Made by a program: the position numbers and the translations under genes. A DNA stretch of 64,000 nt from Apiotrichum sp. Y4204 (taxonomy: Eukaryota > Basidiomycota > Tremellomycetes > Trichosporonales > Trichosporonaceae), in assembly GCA_025531455.1 (NCBI GenBank), contig JAMYHL010000007.1, positions 558,001-622,000 of the forward strand. Reading direction: 5' to 3'. Of the stretch, positions 43,919-55,024 are shown one piece after another (the stretch's first letter is position 1; each line of letters begins with the position of its first letter). Under the pieces are notes generated by a model. The model worked only from the letters and a program-made list of their open reading frames with translations, searched no databases and was not told the origin of the DNA.

Positions 43919-45204
43919 ATGGCGCCGACACTCCGCGCACGCAAGCCCCCCGCGCCAGCAGCGGCGGCACCGAAGGCAAAGACGAAACCGGCATGGTCGA
44001 TAGTAAAGAAGAAACCATCAGCCCGTGCTCATAAGCGCAAGGCCATGAAGGTTAGCACGCAACAAAGAATACCAAGTGCGCTGAGACCAAGACCGCAGCA
44101 CCCCCACCAATCCTCGACCACCAGTCCTACCCGCACATCTTCGACGCGATTCTCAGCTACGCGCCGCACGGCTCGCTGCTCGCTCTCCGTACGGCGTCGC
44201 ACGCTCTCCAGAAACGCGTCGACCTCCTCCTCGCGACACATGTCATCCTGCGCGAAGCCGACCCGCCACTCAGAAACGCAAGGCGGAAGCGTTTGGCACC
44301 CTTCTTTCCCCCTGGTCCGCCCAAGGTCAGACAACGGCAATTCCGCATCGCCATGACTGCTACCGACGGCGCGCTCCCCGGCTGGATATGCGACTACGGG
44401 CACGTGACGGACAATGCGCACGACTACTGTGGCGAGGAGGGCGGGCAGTGCAGCGCGCTGAGAGCGCGGTGGGAGGCCCTGTTTGCGACTACGCGGGTGG
44501 TGGACATCCATCCCCAAGTCACCAACCTGACGCGGATGTCGCGGGCGAAGGACGCGCTAACTAATCTCGAGGTCGTGCGCTTCTACACGTTCGGCAACGT
44601 CCGATGCCCGATCATCGCGCCGACGCTGGTGGTGTTCACGACATTTTCCGATAGGTACGAGTGGGAGGAGACGACGCCCGCGCCGCTGTGTTACTACGAC
44701 ACCAAGATCGTCGAGCGTCTGATCGTGCATGCCGAATATAACGTCGACCGCCCAACCCTCCCAAACTGCTGGGTCTCCCTCCCGACGTTCCGCGAGGCGC
44801 TGCGCGAGATAGTCCTCCTCTTCGAGCCCGCGTACTACACGAAAGCCGAAGTAAACCCAGAGTGGACGGAACACCGCACGCACGGCTTCCTGTGGGATGT
44901 GGCCAACTCGCTCCGCGTCGGCGCGACGAACCGCTTCGTAATTGTTGGCGTGCACGATATGCCTCAGGAACTCGTGGGCTTCATGGATGGGAAAGTGCGG
45001 ACGCGGGAGGAGCTCGAGGAGGATATCCTCGCGACATTCATCAGCTGGATCAAGGAGCACTACGAGCAATATGGCGGGGATGGCTGGGAAGAGAGCCGCG
45101 CGGCGGAGATCAGGGAGCAGGTCGCGTTCCGCACGTTTGACGAGTATCGCGAGGACGTGGGTGAGGAGCAGTTTAGGCTCTCGACGGTACGCACCAATGT
45201 TTAG
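43919..45204 (+). CDS. F-box-like hypothetical protein
   Basis: The ATG at 43919 opens MAPTLRARKPPAPAAAAPKA, a basic Ala/Pro/Lys tail. A short intron follows after KRKAMK at 44051 (GTTAGC donor; acceptor either 26 or 41 nt downstream, both in frame). The second exon begins with an F-box-like helix pair: YPHIFDAILSYAPHGSLLAL then RTASHALQKRVDLLL. The rest is a single domain of about 330 residues with RLIVHAEYNVDRPTLPNC and a helical C-terminal part (EELEEDILATFISWIKEHYE). The stop is TAG at 45202-45204. Proteins of this shape form large families in Trichosporonales (recalled, not checked). No partner or substrate can be inferred. Confidence 0.7.
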
Positions 45205-45340
45205 GGCTTGTGTTAATGATTGTAATGGAGATGCTTTTTGGGATCATTGGCTTGGTGACTGTTGGCCCGTGCGCACCGTTCGGATAGAGTTGCCTAGCAG
45301 AAGAATTGCCATTGCTATTGTTCATACATTCGATAAGTTC

Positions 45341-48300
45341 CTACATCAAGTACGCCGTTTTAAAGTCCCATGGACGAATCGTGTCTGCAACGAGTGGGAG
45401 AGGTCGGATGTTCTGCGCGAGTGATCCAATTCGGGCGATCATCTCGATGGCGACCAGTTTCGCCAACTCCTTATGATGAACAACATCAACGGCGTAGGGT
45501 GCAACCACCCAGGTCTCAAAGAGCTTGTCATCGACGCCATGAAAACTGTTGTCAAGCTGAGCAAGGACCGCCCTGTAGAGATGTGGCCCCGGAAGGCCCC
45601 AAGAAGAAACACAGAGTCCACGGAGCCACAAGAGATCGCAGTCTACCAGTTTCTTTGGTCTATCTAAGTCATGATCGGGAGTCTCTCGGCAGGCAAGATA
45701 AAGCGTTGACTTCTTGAAGCTCTCTGAACTGTTAGGTGGTGACAAACGGATAGTGTGCTAACGTACCGATCCAGAGAGTGATAATTTCCAAACAATCTGC
45801 ATGGAGTCTATATCCGCTGGATGGGTAGCTCATCGGAGTCGTGAGATAGTCATCCTTTCGTGGTAGCCCAGAATCTGTTACAAGTTTGAGGATATGTTCC
45901 TTCAGATATACGAAGCGGCTGGCCGGCATGTGCAGCACCCAGTTATTGCTGTTACGTTCAAGGGCATCGTACACAGTTCCTCGCCAGATTGTCGTGAGGA
46001 GCGACACCGAGCTTCGGAATTGCTTTGGGTAGATTTTTTCGAGCTCTGTTGGGTACCGATCGGTGAGATACTGATTCTCTCGAATCAACATGTCATACTT
46101 GATTTCCACGTTAGGCATACCTTCCACGGGAAGGAACACAGAGCCTCCAAACAGCTCGTAGTCGAAGTTGGTACTTTGCGGCGCAGCGAACTCCAACAGA
46201 AGTGAACCGGCATCCTGCGAAAGGCGCGTCGTGCCCCACGCAGAGGCAGCCACGAGCGTTTTGTCGTCGGGTGTCTGGTACCATTTAGTCGGGGATCTGG
46301 ACAACGCCTTCCAGTACTTCTCAAAGTTGACGCGGATGCCATATGTGACTCCCGAATCTAGAATACTACTGTTGGAGATATCTTCGTATTCAAACAAGAC
46401 TTCTGGCAGCCAATGGGTTGCAAACCGCGAGAGATATTCCACTTTCGAATTCAACGGATAATACTCCAAACGACGAAACCGAGACGCTGTCGTAATTAGT
46501 TGAGCGAGCGTGTAGGCTGAGCAGTGCATGGTGTCCGGAACGGCCGCAAGAACTTTCGTCTGACGAAGTGCGGTATCGGGCCCGTGGTGACAGGCGTCAT
46601 TCATCGGTGGCTGAGCGATTCTTAACAAGATTTCATCGAGGTTTTCCGGCCACTGTGGAATCTTGAGCTGTGGTTCACCGAACATCAAGCCTAAGATCCC
46701 CGTGTTGCGGATCTCATTTCCACTGTTTGGTAAGCGCAGTTTTGACGGGAAGGAAAGCTTGGTGGAAACATCCGAGCACTCCGAGTTCAGAAAGGTACGT
46801 ACATGAACTGCCCATCGCCTTTCGAGATCTCCGCAAGGTCCACAAAGAGCCGCTGAGGTTCAGAACCGCCACGTCGTGTGAAGGGCACTTCAACAGCTAA
46901 AGCGGCAGGATCCCGATGACTCAGAGGGTCCTGGGAACCAAGACCGATATATTCAGTTTTACGAATCGGTTTATACGTCGTTGGCAAATCGAAGTGCTAT
47001 TTCCAGCCTCGACCAGTTTCTGTAATCCCAGCGAGTGATGGGTGGGGACATTTGTCGGGGGTAAGGAGAATTGTGTTGACAGTAAGAGAAAGGAGGGCTG
47101 GAAGGACGCTTTGTACTGGACTTGTAATACCAAGGATCTCGGCCCAGTCACTGTGTCGTCGTTGTGAGGCTACCGCGATAGGGATTAGATCTGCCACGTG
47201 AGGTTCCCAGAATTGGAATCGTGCATTTCCGTTCTGGAAGAGGGTAATCACACTTTCGTCGAAGGGAATGGTGGTCGGGCTGAACCATAGTGCTTGGTGA
47301 ACTGGATCTCTCGACTTGGAGCCGTCGTTGGCCAAGCCGTAACGGTGCCTATGCAAATTGTCCAAAAGCTTCACAACATCCAAAGCCTTGGTCCATTGGA
47401 AGAAATCACAAATCGGTTCAAGTGTGGCTCGATAGGTAGGAGACACGGATACCTCTTTCTCCGGGTATTGACGTTTGTGGAAAATGTTACGTGCCACGGT
47501 GGCCTTGATTTTCTCAAAAGCTCGTTGGTGTTCTTCGTAATTAAGATTCCAGGAGAGGGGAAGGTCACCACCGTAAAGGATCATCATCTCCTTCTTCGCA
47601 AGCGTGAAGCCCTCCAAAACTTCGTTAACCACATTTTGATCGGGCTGCCAAGCTGCCGCAGCGGCACGATGAGCTTCACGAGTGTTAGTTGGCCGCCCAC
47701 TTCGGATGACATGTAACTCACTTTCATAATGAGGTGAGGAAGTGAAATCCAAGGGACTAGACTCCAGGGGCTCCCTCGAGAGCGTCGATAGACACCATTC
47801 AGCTTGTGCTTGCGCTAGGATTTGTTTCTCTGGCGTGTCAGAAGATAGCGATATCCCAGACTCGGGATGGGATATAGGACCCCTGTTGCGTAAGGTGTAC
47901 GCCTCCCGAAGCTTCTGAGCTCTCTGAAACAGCATGGTCGCGTGTAGGCGGAAAGGCGAGGGTGGACGGAGAGAAACGATGAAGTCACTGGCGCTGTGGT
48001 TGTCCCAGTATCTGAGACAATATTCTTTAGACGATGATTTCGGATGCCTATAGGCCCAGCGACGATAGAACTTGAACCACAGCTTGCGAAACCAGCCTTT
48101 CATCAGATGTTTATGAGCTTGCCTGTAGCCAAAACGATCTGCCAGCATGCGCGCCTGAAACTATGAGCAGGCGCTATCAACATCGGGACTGTCCGTAACT
48201 TACTCGTGCTCCCGCGGAGAACATGGACCAGCGACGCGACGTCTGCTTCTGGATAACCACCGTGACCAGAATGGTGACAACGCTGAGAATGATGGCCGCC

Positions 48301-48413
48301 AGAGGAAGAGGCTCAACAGGAGGACTCTCCAGAACCGCATGAAGGGTGGTCTCGTTGCCCACCGTAACGTTCACGGACGTCATGTTGGGCATTGCTGCTA
48401 TGCTGGCGGACAT
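45341..48413 (-). CDS. Single-pass membrane protein of unknown function, in-frame TAG
   Basis: Not recognised. Exon 1 opens MSASIAAMPNMTSVNVTVGN, has N-glycosylation-type sites, then one membrane helix (PLAAIILSVVTILVTVVI), then splices (GTAAGT at about 48207) into a long basic cytosolic part beginning FQARMLADRFGYRQ. Further exons end GDGQF and resume IGNEIRNTGILGLMFGEPQ (intron about 46713-46806), and end ITLWI and resume ESFKKSTLYLACRE (intron about 45725-45768). The stop is at 45341. All splice joins restore protein-like reading. One TAG (46997-46999) lies in the otherwise continuous frame, and no good donor explains it as intron. Apart from that about 900 residues. The protein is anchored by its N-terminal helix with the bulk inside the cell (inference). 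Confidence 0.68.
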
Positions 48414-49469
48414 GGCAGCAATTTAGGGGAGGTTGCTGTTTGGGGTGATGTCAACGGTCGGAATCTGTGCTGAATACAGTAAAATGTGAGGAGAAAACGG
48501 GTCCGGGAAGTTTGCTCCTAGTGGTCGACTGTATAAGTACCATTCCAGAGAACCGTGCGATGTTCCAAGTCCAACGTCAGTCACAACAGCAGATGGGGAT
48601 ACCATGAAGCTGTGAGTCGTTCCGGGCATAGACCTCCAGTCAGACTTCAAAGGAACCAGTCATAAACTCAATGTTCCAAAGAATATGCACAAGCCTCTTG
48701 CAGTCCTGAAGCGTGGCTTGCGGTGTTATTTCAGTTCCTTTTACTATCAGATCTGTCACACGCTGGGTGGTTCACGACCGCAATCGGTTGTCTGGGGGAT
48801 TCTGAAGAAATGCGGACTGGGGTCATTATGTCTCTCAAGTGGCTTGTGTGTTGAGAAGATGTAAAGGGCGGAGCGGGCATCGCGGTCCGTGCTGAGATGG
48901 CGTTCACAGGATAGCCAAGAGATGACAGATAAAAGACACTCCTCACTTGACCAAAATCTGTCACTCACCAATGCACAACGTACAGCTCTCCCAAGCTCTG
49001 CTTTTTTGTTTGGCTGTACTGTAGTCTCTTCCTCACCAAGAAATTAGTTGGGTAAGAGCGGGAGAGGACGCTGCAACTGTCGCGACTCACAATAAGTCAG
49101 ATACTACTGATCGCCGTCCTGAGCCCGGTCCCCTTCAGGAAGGGATTGAGGCATGCAAACTTGGTGTGCGGAGTTACTGTAGCACGGATCACCAGTGTGG
49201 TAGCGCTGGGCAAGTGGACAGGGCAAGTGATACTCGTAGGGCAAATAATGGACAATGTTCCAGCCCCTTGGGGTCCTCAGACGGGCCGGCGGCTCTAAAT
49301 AGACTCGTTTTAATCGTTGTCGCTTCTATTTGACATCCGCAGGACAAACGGACGGCTGTTTTGTTCCTTCCTCCTTCGATTCGTCCTCGTACCTCGTACG
49401 ATTGTAGGTGACGCACCATCTCGGCCTTGCGTAACAGCGGCTGCTCGGGTGCTGGTAAACAACCTGTTG
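48414..49469. other. Intergenic, no gene seen
   Basis: About 1.05 kb upstream of the membrane-protein gene. No gene, repeat or RNA is recognised. Confidence 0.5.
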
Positions 49470-50178
49470 CTAGGTGGTCCAAGCAGACAAGACGGGTCGC
49501 ATGCAAGCTTTTGGGCATTCGTTGTGTCCAGGCCATATATTACTGAGGCTTCTCCGTCGGAAACACATCCAAACTGGGGTCGAGGGATCATACGTTTGCT
49601 CTGTGCCGGCCGGAGACGTGACATCGGGCGGGGCAACCTCGTAGAAAGAGTCAAGCCACACCACTGTTGGGACATCAGGGGAGTTTTCGTCCGGATCACC
49701 CAGAACAAACGGACGGGGAGGGAGTGATGCAGATGCAGCGTCGGAGATGCGTCGGTCAATGAACCGTTCGACATCGATGTCGTGGATGACGGGCGAGGGA
49801 CCGATGGTGTCCAATGCAAATTCCCAGGAAAGTATTGCAGGCCAGTTGTTAGCTAAGACGCTGGTGGAAGCATGCCGCAGGTGCCGCGCTCACAGTATCG
49901 AAGACAATCTCAGCAAGACCATTCATGCCCTTTTGCCAATTTGTGGAATCCCAGCAGAATCTGGAGGAACATACCTTGCGTACATACTGGTTGCTGCCGT
50001 CAGAAAGATGGCGACAACGGCCCCAGAACTCACATCAATCCACCCACCCTTCAAAAGCTCACCGGTCATTGACCTTATCCCAAACGGCGACGGTAAGATC
50101 CACTCTATCGAGCTCCAGCTCGGTATTCCCGTTATCAGCGCGCACAAACGCATCGACCCAGCCCTTGGAAGCGATCAT
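49470..50178 (-). CDS. Possible gene of unresolved structure
   Basis: Two separate minus-strand stretches look coding. One is 50178-50063, reading MIASKGWVDAFVRADNGNTE then LTVAVWDKVNDR, followed by a GTGAGC donor. The other is about 49850-49470, reading WPAILSWEFALDTIGPSP then VIHDIDVERFIDRRISDA, then FVLGDPDENSPDVPTVVWL, ending at 49470. Candidate short exons between them (NQYVRK near 49975; IVFDT near 49890) do not connect them in one frame with standard splice sites. It could be one small gene with an exon I misread, or a decayed gene. Not recognised. Confidence 0.3.
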
Positions 50179-51455
50179 GTCCGCGTATTCGCACTTGAGA
50201 GTGAGTTCGGTGGAACCGAAGACAGGTCATGGAGGCTTGGGACGGTTATGGCGGGGGAAGACTGAGACGTAGGCAGGGAGGTCAACGAAGAGGGGTGGGA
50301 CATGATGACAATAAGAATGATGGGTGCATGGATGAATCCGAGTTCGAGACCTAGATCAATCTCGAGTTCGAGTTTGAGTGGCGAACTGCTCGGGACGATG
50401 TTTGTTGTTGTCCCAAGTTTTGTGGGTTGACTTGTAAGATGGGGCGGCAGCCTGCGATTCACACCGAGGAAACTAGAACAGTAGATTGAATCAGGTAGGT
50501 TTGTTTGTCCTCTTGCTCCCGTTCCCCTCTGTTCATGGTCTTCCGTCAGCTCTCGTCAGCTCTTGTCAGCTCTGGTCGGCGCGTCAGCAATATAGGTTCC
50601 TCGATCCCCGATGTTGTAGTTCATGGATTCTGGTTCTCTCGTGTCCATGTTTCACCACGGGCTTGGATAAAGTTGCAAGCTTGGCTGGCCCACTGCGTTT
50701 CGCGCGATTCGCACGTTTCGCACGTTTCCCGGTTGACCGGGCACGTGGGGACCACACTGCGAGCGATCGCGTGTGCCCATGTCCCACATGTCCCGATTCT
50801 CATCACAAACAACAAAACGACGACATATAAGCAGCCAGCATTGCAAGCTTTCAGTCACGCGGGCTCGACGCTTCTCTCTTCTGATCAACTTTGAGACCCT
50901 CCAACAGCGACACTGACCTTAGGCACAAGCTGACAAGTCGCACCACTTAGAAGGAGGTGCAGACCGGACATCAGGGGGTGGTACTGACCGCTCGAGACTG
51001 ATGGGAAAATTGAGCTGGCGGTTACCATCTGACCCTTGTGTTTTGCACGGACAGCGTCGCGGTGCGCGTTCTTGGTTATGTACCCCAGAGCCCATGTGAC
51101 ACCGGTTTACGAGCTGCTATGGTGACTTGCTCGCGCCCCGACGGGGTTGAGATGGAGGGTCTCGATGGACTGATGGTTACTAACCACGGTTCCTCAGTTC
51201 CCCATCCGCGGCAACTCAGAAACACTGACTTCCCTTCCTTCGCGCCCGCTTCGCACTTGGTCACTGTGGGCGAGCGTCAAGTGGATTGTGAAGACGGATG
51301 GTTGTGAGCAGCGGATTGTTGTGACCAATGCAGCTTGTGGTTTGAGTATTTAAGTGGACATCTGCGGCGGTTCATCATGCCCCACAACACAACTCTCAGT
51401 CAGCAGGGAGCTCAAGAACAGCCTGTAACTGCCAGCTGATAGCCCAACATCTGCC
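50179..51455. other. Intergenic, no gene seen
   Basis: About 1.3 kb. A TATATAAG-like sequence on the plus strand near 50823 and a TATTTAAG box at 51347-51354 are the only promoter-like elements. The second lies about 105 bp before the next ATG. Confidence 0.5.
51347..51354 (+). promoter_or_regulatory. TATA-like box of the gene at 51456
   Basis: TATTTAAG about 105 bp before the ATG. Confidence 0.4.
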
Positions 51456-53024
51456 ATGGAACCGAACAGCTTAACGCCTATCGCCAACCCCAGCTCAGGC
51501 CACCAGGCCGTGACGATGGAGTACCCCTGGAATTTCAGTGACGACGCCAAACGCGCTCTGGATGCCGTGCGCTTCACTCCGACCCAGGAGACTTTTATCG
51601 ACACATTCATGCCCGAAGAAAAGGAGCTGGCCGGTCTCATGGTGAGTGGTGAGCACTTGAGCGTCCTTTATCGACGCCACTCTCGTTCTGTTAATCTCTT
51701 CTTCACACCTCAGGTCAAGTTGGAAATGCGCCCCGACTTATTCGTGAAGCTTGAGGGAGAAGAAGTCTGCAGTGATTGTCGCAACCGCTTCCTCACCAAG
51801 AGAGATTTACGGCGCATTCCGTTGCCGTGCTGGGAGGAAATTACGCGGTACGAAGCCGCCAAGGCGTTGCTCGATTTATCCAAAAGTATCCCCCCCATTG
51901 TGGGTCCCCGTGAAGGCGGCGAGCAGATAGTAGCCAACACCCGCGGAGCGCGGGCGACCGCGCCAAGCCCCAGTCCCCGTAGACAGAGGACTCAAAGCAG
52001 CAGTAGCGGTCATCATGGCGCGCCTGCACACAGAACGTATGACCCCGCGCCTTTCACAAACTACGAGTTCATCAGTCGCCCTCAGCCCTCTGGGGAAGAC
52101 CGTCGCCGCCGCGAACACGCCACCGTCAATGATGATCGTTACTCGAACGCGCCCCGCGATGCCAACAGATCAGGAACAAGTGGTCAAGGAGCACCGAGCC
52201 ACATTAACAGCGGCTCGAACCCCGTCCACAACAACGATGGCCCTTCCCATCAGACCTCCACCTCATCCGCGATGCCCTCCACGCATCGCCGGGCCCCTCC
52301 CTCCGACAACCAGGCGACCTCTGTCTCCACACGCCGCCACAAGCGCCACCGGAACGAGGCCCATCACCGCGGATGTCCTACGGTGCCTCCTCTCACCGCA
52401 CCCAGCGGCCCTAACCTTACTGTCCCTCGTCAGCCCGAGTCCAGTCTCCCTCAGCGCCCCGAGCCCAGTCTCCCTCAGCGCCCCGAGCCCAGTCTCCCTC
52501 ATCGCCCCGAACCCACTCCCCCCTCTGTTCCTCAGCGTCCCATCACGCGTCCTCCGACCCAGGGAGCATATTCCGGCCCATGGAGGCCCAGCGGAGCTAT
52601 CCACCAGCACCACGCTCGTGATCGTGGCAACCCCTCTCTCCCTCAACCTCCCATCATCCGTCCCCCGGCTGTGGGACTAGACCCTCGTCCAAGGATGCCC
52701 AGCGAGGCCACTAATCGGCAACGCATGTGGGAGCGTGGCACTCCTCTCGTCTCTCAGCATCCCATCGCGCGTCCCCCAGCCGAGAGAGCAAATCTCGGCC
52801 CATGGTTTCCCACCAGCTACAGCCAGCTGCACCGCGCTCGTGCAAGTGGTCCTCCTCGCTCCGAAGGCGCCGAGAGCAGCAGGGCCGTGGGGAGCAACGA
52901 AAACCAGTCGGTGAACAACCGGCCCTCACCCTCCAGCTCCATCATCGCCACTAGGGCTTCTTCCCATGCGATGCCGACACAGCCCTCGAGCCCCGCCCAA
53001 CCCAACCCCACCACCAACTCGTGA
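51456..53024 (+). CDS. Proline-rich repeat protein, unknown function
   Basis: Not recognised. The ATG at 51456 opens MEPNSLTPIANPSSGHQAVT. A 72-nt intron (51642-51713, GTGAGT to CCTCAG) probably joins EEKELAGLM to VKLEMRPDLFVKLEG; it is a multiple of three, so retention would also stay open. A compact N-terminal domain of about 130 residues contains EEVCSDCRNRF and a third Cys (LPCWEEITRYEA). The remaining two thirds are disordered, rich in Pro, Ser, Arg and His, with two repeat classes: four copies of RPEPSLPQ (52427-52520) and three degenerate copies of a unit of about 40 residues with P-I-x-R-P-P (52530-52850). The stop is TGA at 53022-53024. Possibly an adaptor or nuclear protein; no function is claimed. 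Confidence 0.68.
   Translation: MEPNSLTPIANPSSGHQAVTMEYPWNFSDDAKRALDAVRFTPTQETFIDTFMPEEKELAGLMVSGEHLSVLYRRHSRSVNLFFTPQVKLEMRPDLFVKLEGEEVCSDCRNRFLTKRDLRRIPLPCWEEITRYEAAKALLDLSKSIPPIVGPREGGEQIVANTRGARATAPSPSPRRQRTQSSSSGHHGAPAHRTYDPAPFTNYEFISRPQPSGEDRRRREHATVNDDRYSNAPRDANRSGTSGQGAPSHINSGSNPVHNNDGPSHQTSTSSAMPSTHRRAPPSDNQATSVSTRRHKRHRNEAHHRGCPTVPPLTAPSGPNLTVPRQPESSLPQRPEPSLPQRPEPSLPHRPEPTPPSVPQRPITRPPTQGAYSGPWRPSGAIHQHHARDRGNPSLPQPPIIRPPAVGLDPRPRMPSEATNRQRMWERGTPLVSQHPIARPPAERANLGPWFPTSYSQLHRARASGPPRSEGAESSRAVGSNENQSVNNRPSPSSSIIATRASSHAMPTQPSSPAQPNPTTNS
52427..52520 (+). repeat. 24-bp coding tandem repeat
   Basis: Four consecutive copies of CAGCGCCCCGAGCCCAGTCT-CCCT encode RPEPSLPQ. The middle two copies are identical, the first has a few changes and the last is diverged, so the array probably grew by slippage. 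Confidence 0.9.
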
Positions 53025-53842
53025 TTGTCGTCCCGGACGTACGCGGCCCGCGCCCCTGCCTATTCCCGAGATTCCTATCTCCGCAGGGGGCCACCGTCGC
53101 CGCGCAGTCGTGAGCCAAAGTAGTTAGTGAGGACGGGTGTGTAAATATTAGAAGATGACGGCCTGTACCGAGGCAACGAGTTAGATCATACTGGACGAAT
53201 GCAGATAAGTAAAAATGAGAGACGTGAGGTCACGGAGATTGTGGCGAGTGTGGTGATGGTCAAGACCGATCACGAACATCGAGAATGCAACCGCTTTAGA
53301 CTTGTGTGTAACAGATATTCTTGGAGCCCCGGGACGAGGAGCTAGCCTGCGTTTGGTCGTCTGAACTGCATGAGTAGATGAGTCGTGATCGAAGACTCAA
53401 CATCGTCGTTGATCACTCCTCAAATGCGCGAGAAGCCAAACCAGCACCTGTGTCAAATAGAAATCAGTCGCGGCATCGGCCCCGCCGCCACACTCATCAT
53501 TCAGAGTGGATTCCGGGACTCTTGGTAATTCTCAGCGTATCAGAAGCTTCCCGATACGGATATGGCCACTCGTGAGCGCACGACAAAGAGTGAGAACTTT
53601 CGGATCAGTGCGCGCGACCGCAGACGGAGCGCAGCACACCTGTGCCACTCGACGCTCATCCATTTTGGCTGGTATGCTTCTGGGACGACGGATGTTGCCC
53701 GGCGTAGGACCCTCGGCGGCTCTGCGTTGATTTCCGCTCGAGTTGTACTGTACACAATACCCTGCATATCTGAATGACGATGGCCTACGATATCCCACCT
53801 TGCTCACGCACAAGGATCCCTTCTGAAACCTCCATCGCGGAC
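53025..53842. other. Convergent intergenic, no gene seen
   Basis: About 820 bp between convergent stop codons. Frames here are antisense or chance. No repeat is recognised. Confidence 0.5.
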
Positions 53843-55024
53843 TTAGGCGTCCTCGCCGATGTAGTCCATGACAAGGCGGGCCTCGACGCGGTCCTTGCCC
53901 TTGGTGACGACGACGTTGCGGCAGAAGCGGCGCTCGGGCTTGCCACCAACAGTAACGTTCTGGAATCCCCAGACCTGCTTGGCGACCCAGCCGCCAGAGG
54001 CGGAGCGCGCCTCGGTGCACAGCTGAATGCCCTCGTCAAGCCACGGCGACGACTTCTTGCTCTTGCCCGAGAGGTGCTCGTCGGGGAGCGCAACAATCTC
54101 GGCGTACGGCCGGAACAGGTTCTGTGTCTCCACAGTGCCGAACACCCAGTCGCTGTGCTCGTGCAGCAGCCCGTTCATGTAACGTGTCTCGGCGGTGCCC
54201 TTGAGGCCGCCAGTGATCACCTGGTCAAAGTGGATGACGGTCGACTCGGCTTCTGCCGGCGGGGCGGGTGCCCACGACGCGTCCGGCTGCCTGCCTGTTG
54301 GTCAGCGTCTGTGCTTTCTGATGTCTGGGGGGATCTCGAGCGTCACGGTCTGTGCCGCTCCTCATGGCCCATGCGCCGGTTGGTCGACAACCGAACAACA
54401 GAACCATCGGCACGCTACGCAAAGCGTTGATGCAGTTGAACAGTGTCAAGAAGGACGCCCGCTCCACAAGTCCTCCACCACTGGACCCAGAGCTTATCGC
54501 AAGGGACGATACTGCTATTGTGAGGCGGGAAAAGTCTGCCCCACAAGTCCAGATCGACGGAAGTTGTCATTCTGCGGCCGACTCCAAAGAGATCTGCTTC
54601 GCCGCTTGTTTGACATCGCACCACATCCGTGCTCCCTTCCACCAACACTCCGACCATCGCCGGTAACCACTCCCGGCCACCAAAGGAGGGGTTCGACTGA
54701 CCGCTCCTCTGGGTGTCGCCCTCAATCACTCACCAGTAGTGTCCTTCTCCTTGTACTGCTTCATGTGGAGAGTGAGGCCGGCGGCGCCGATGGCCTTGCG
54801 GGTGACCCATCCCAGGCCCTGGAGCGCGAGGATGGGCTCGGTGGGGTCCGAGATGGACTTGTTCTGCGAGGTCAGCGTCAATCACGCGAGTTTGCCCAGC
54901 AACGCGTCTCCGCCAAGTGACACAGCGGAGACTCCACGAGCGGGGTGCGGCGGCGACGGGTGACACGTACGAGGCCCCAGCGGCCGCTCATGTCGGCGAA
55001 GGTCTTGTTCGAGGGCGCAGCCAT
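53843..55024 (-). CDS. Lipocalin-like domain protein
   Basis: Three exons: 55024-54971, 54863-54734 and 54294-53843. The joined protein reads MAAPSNKTFADMSGRWGL, then NKSISDPTEPILALQGLGWV, then HMKQYKEKDTTGRQPDASWAP, ending VEARLVMDYIGEDA. The G-x-W motif followed by N-K-S-x-S-D and L-A-L-Q-G-x-x-W-x-x-R resembles a fungal cytosolic family annotated as lipocalin-like or calycin fold (recalled). It has no signal peptide. About 210 residues, so a small beta-barrel that might bind a hydrophobic ligand (inference). The second intron, 54295-54733, is 439 nt, about ten times the local norm. A GTTTATAA box lies about 93 bp upstream. Confidence 0.72.
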
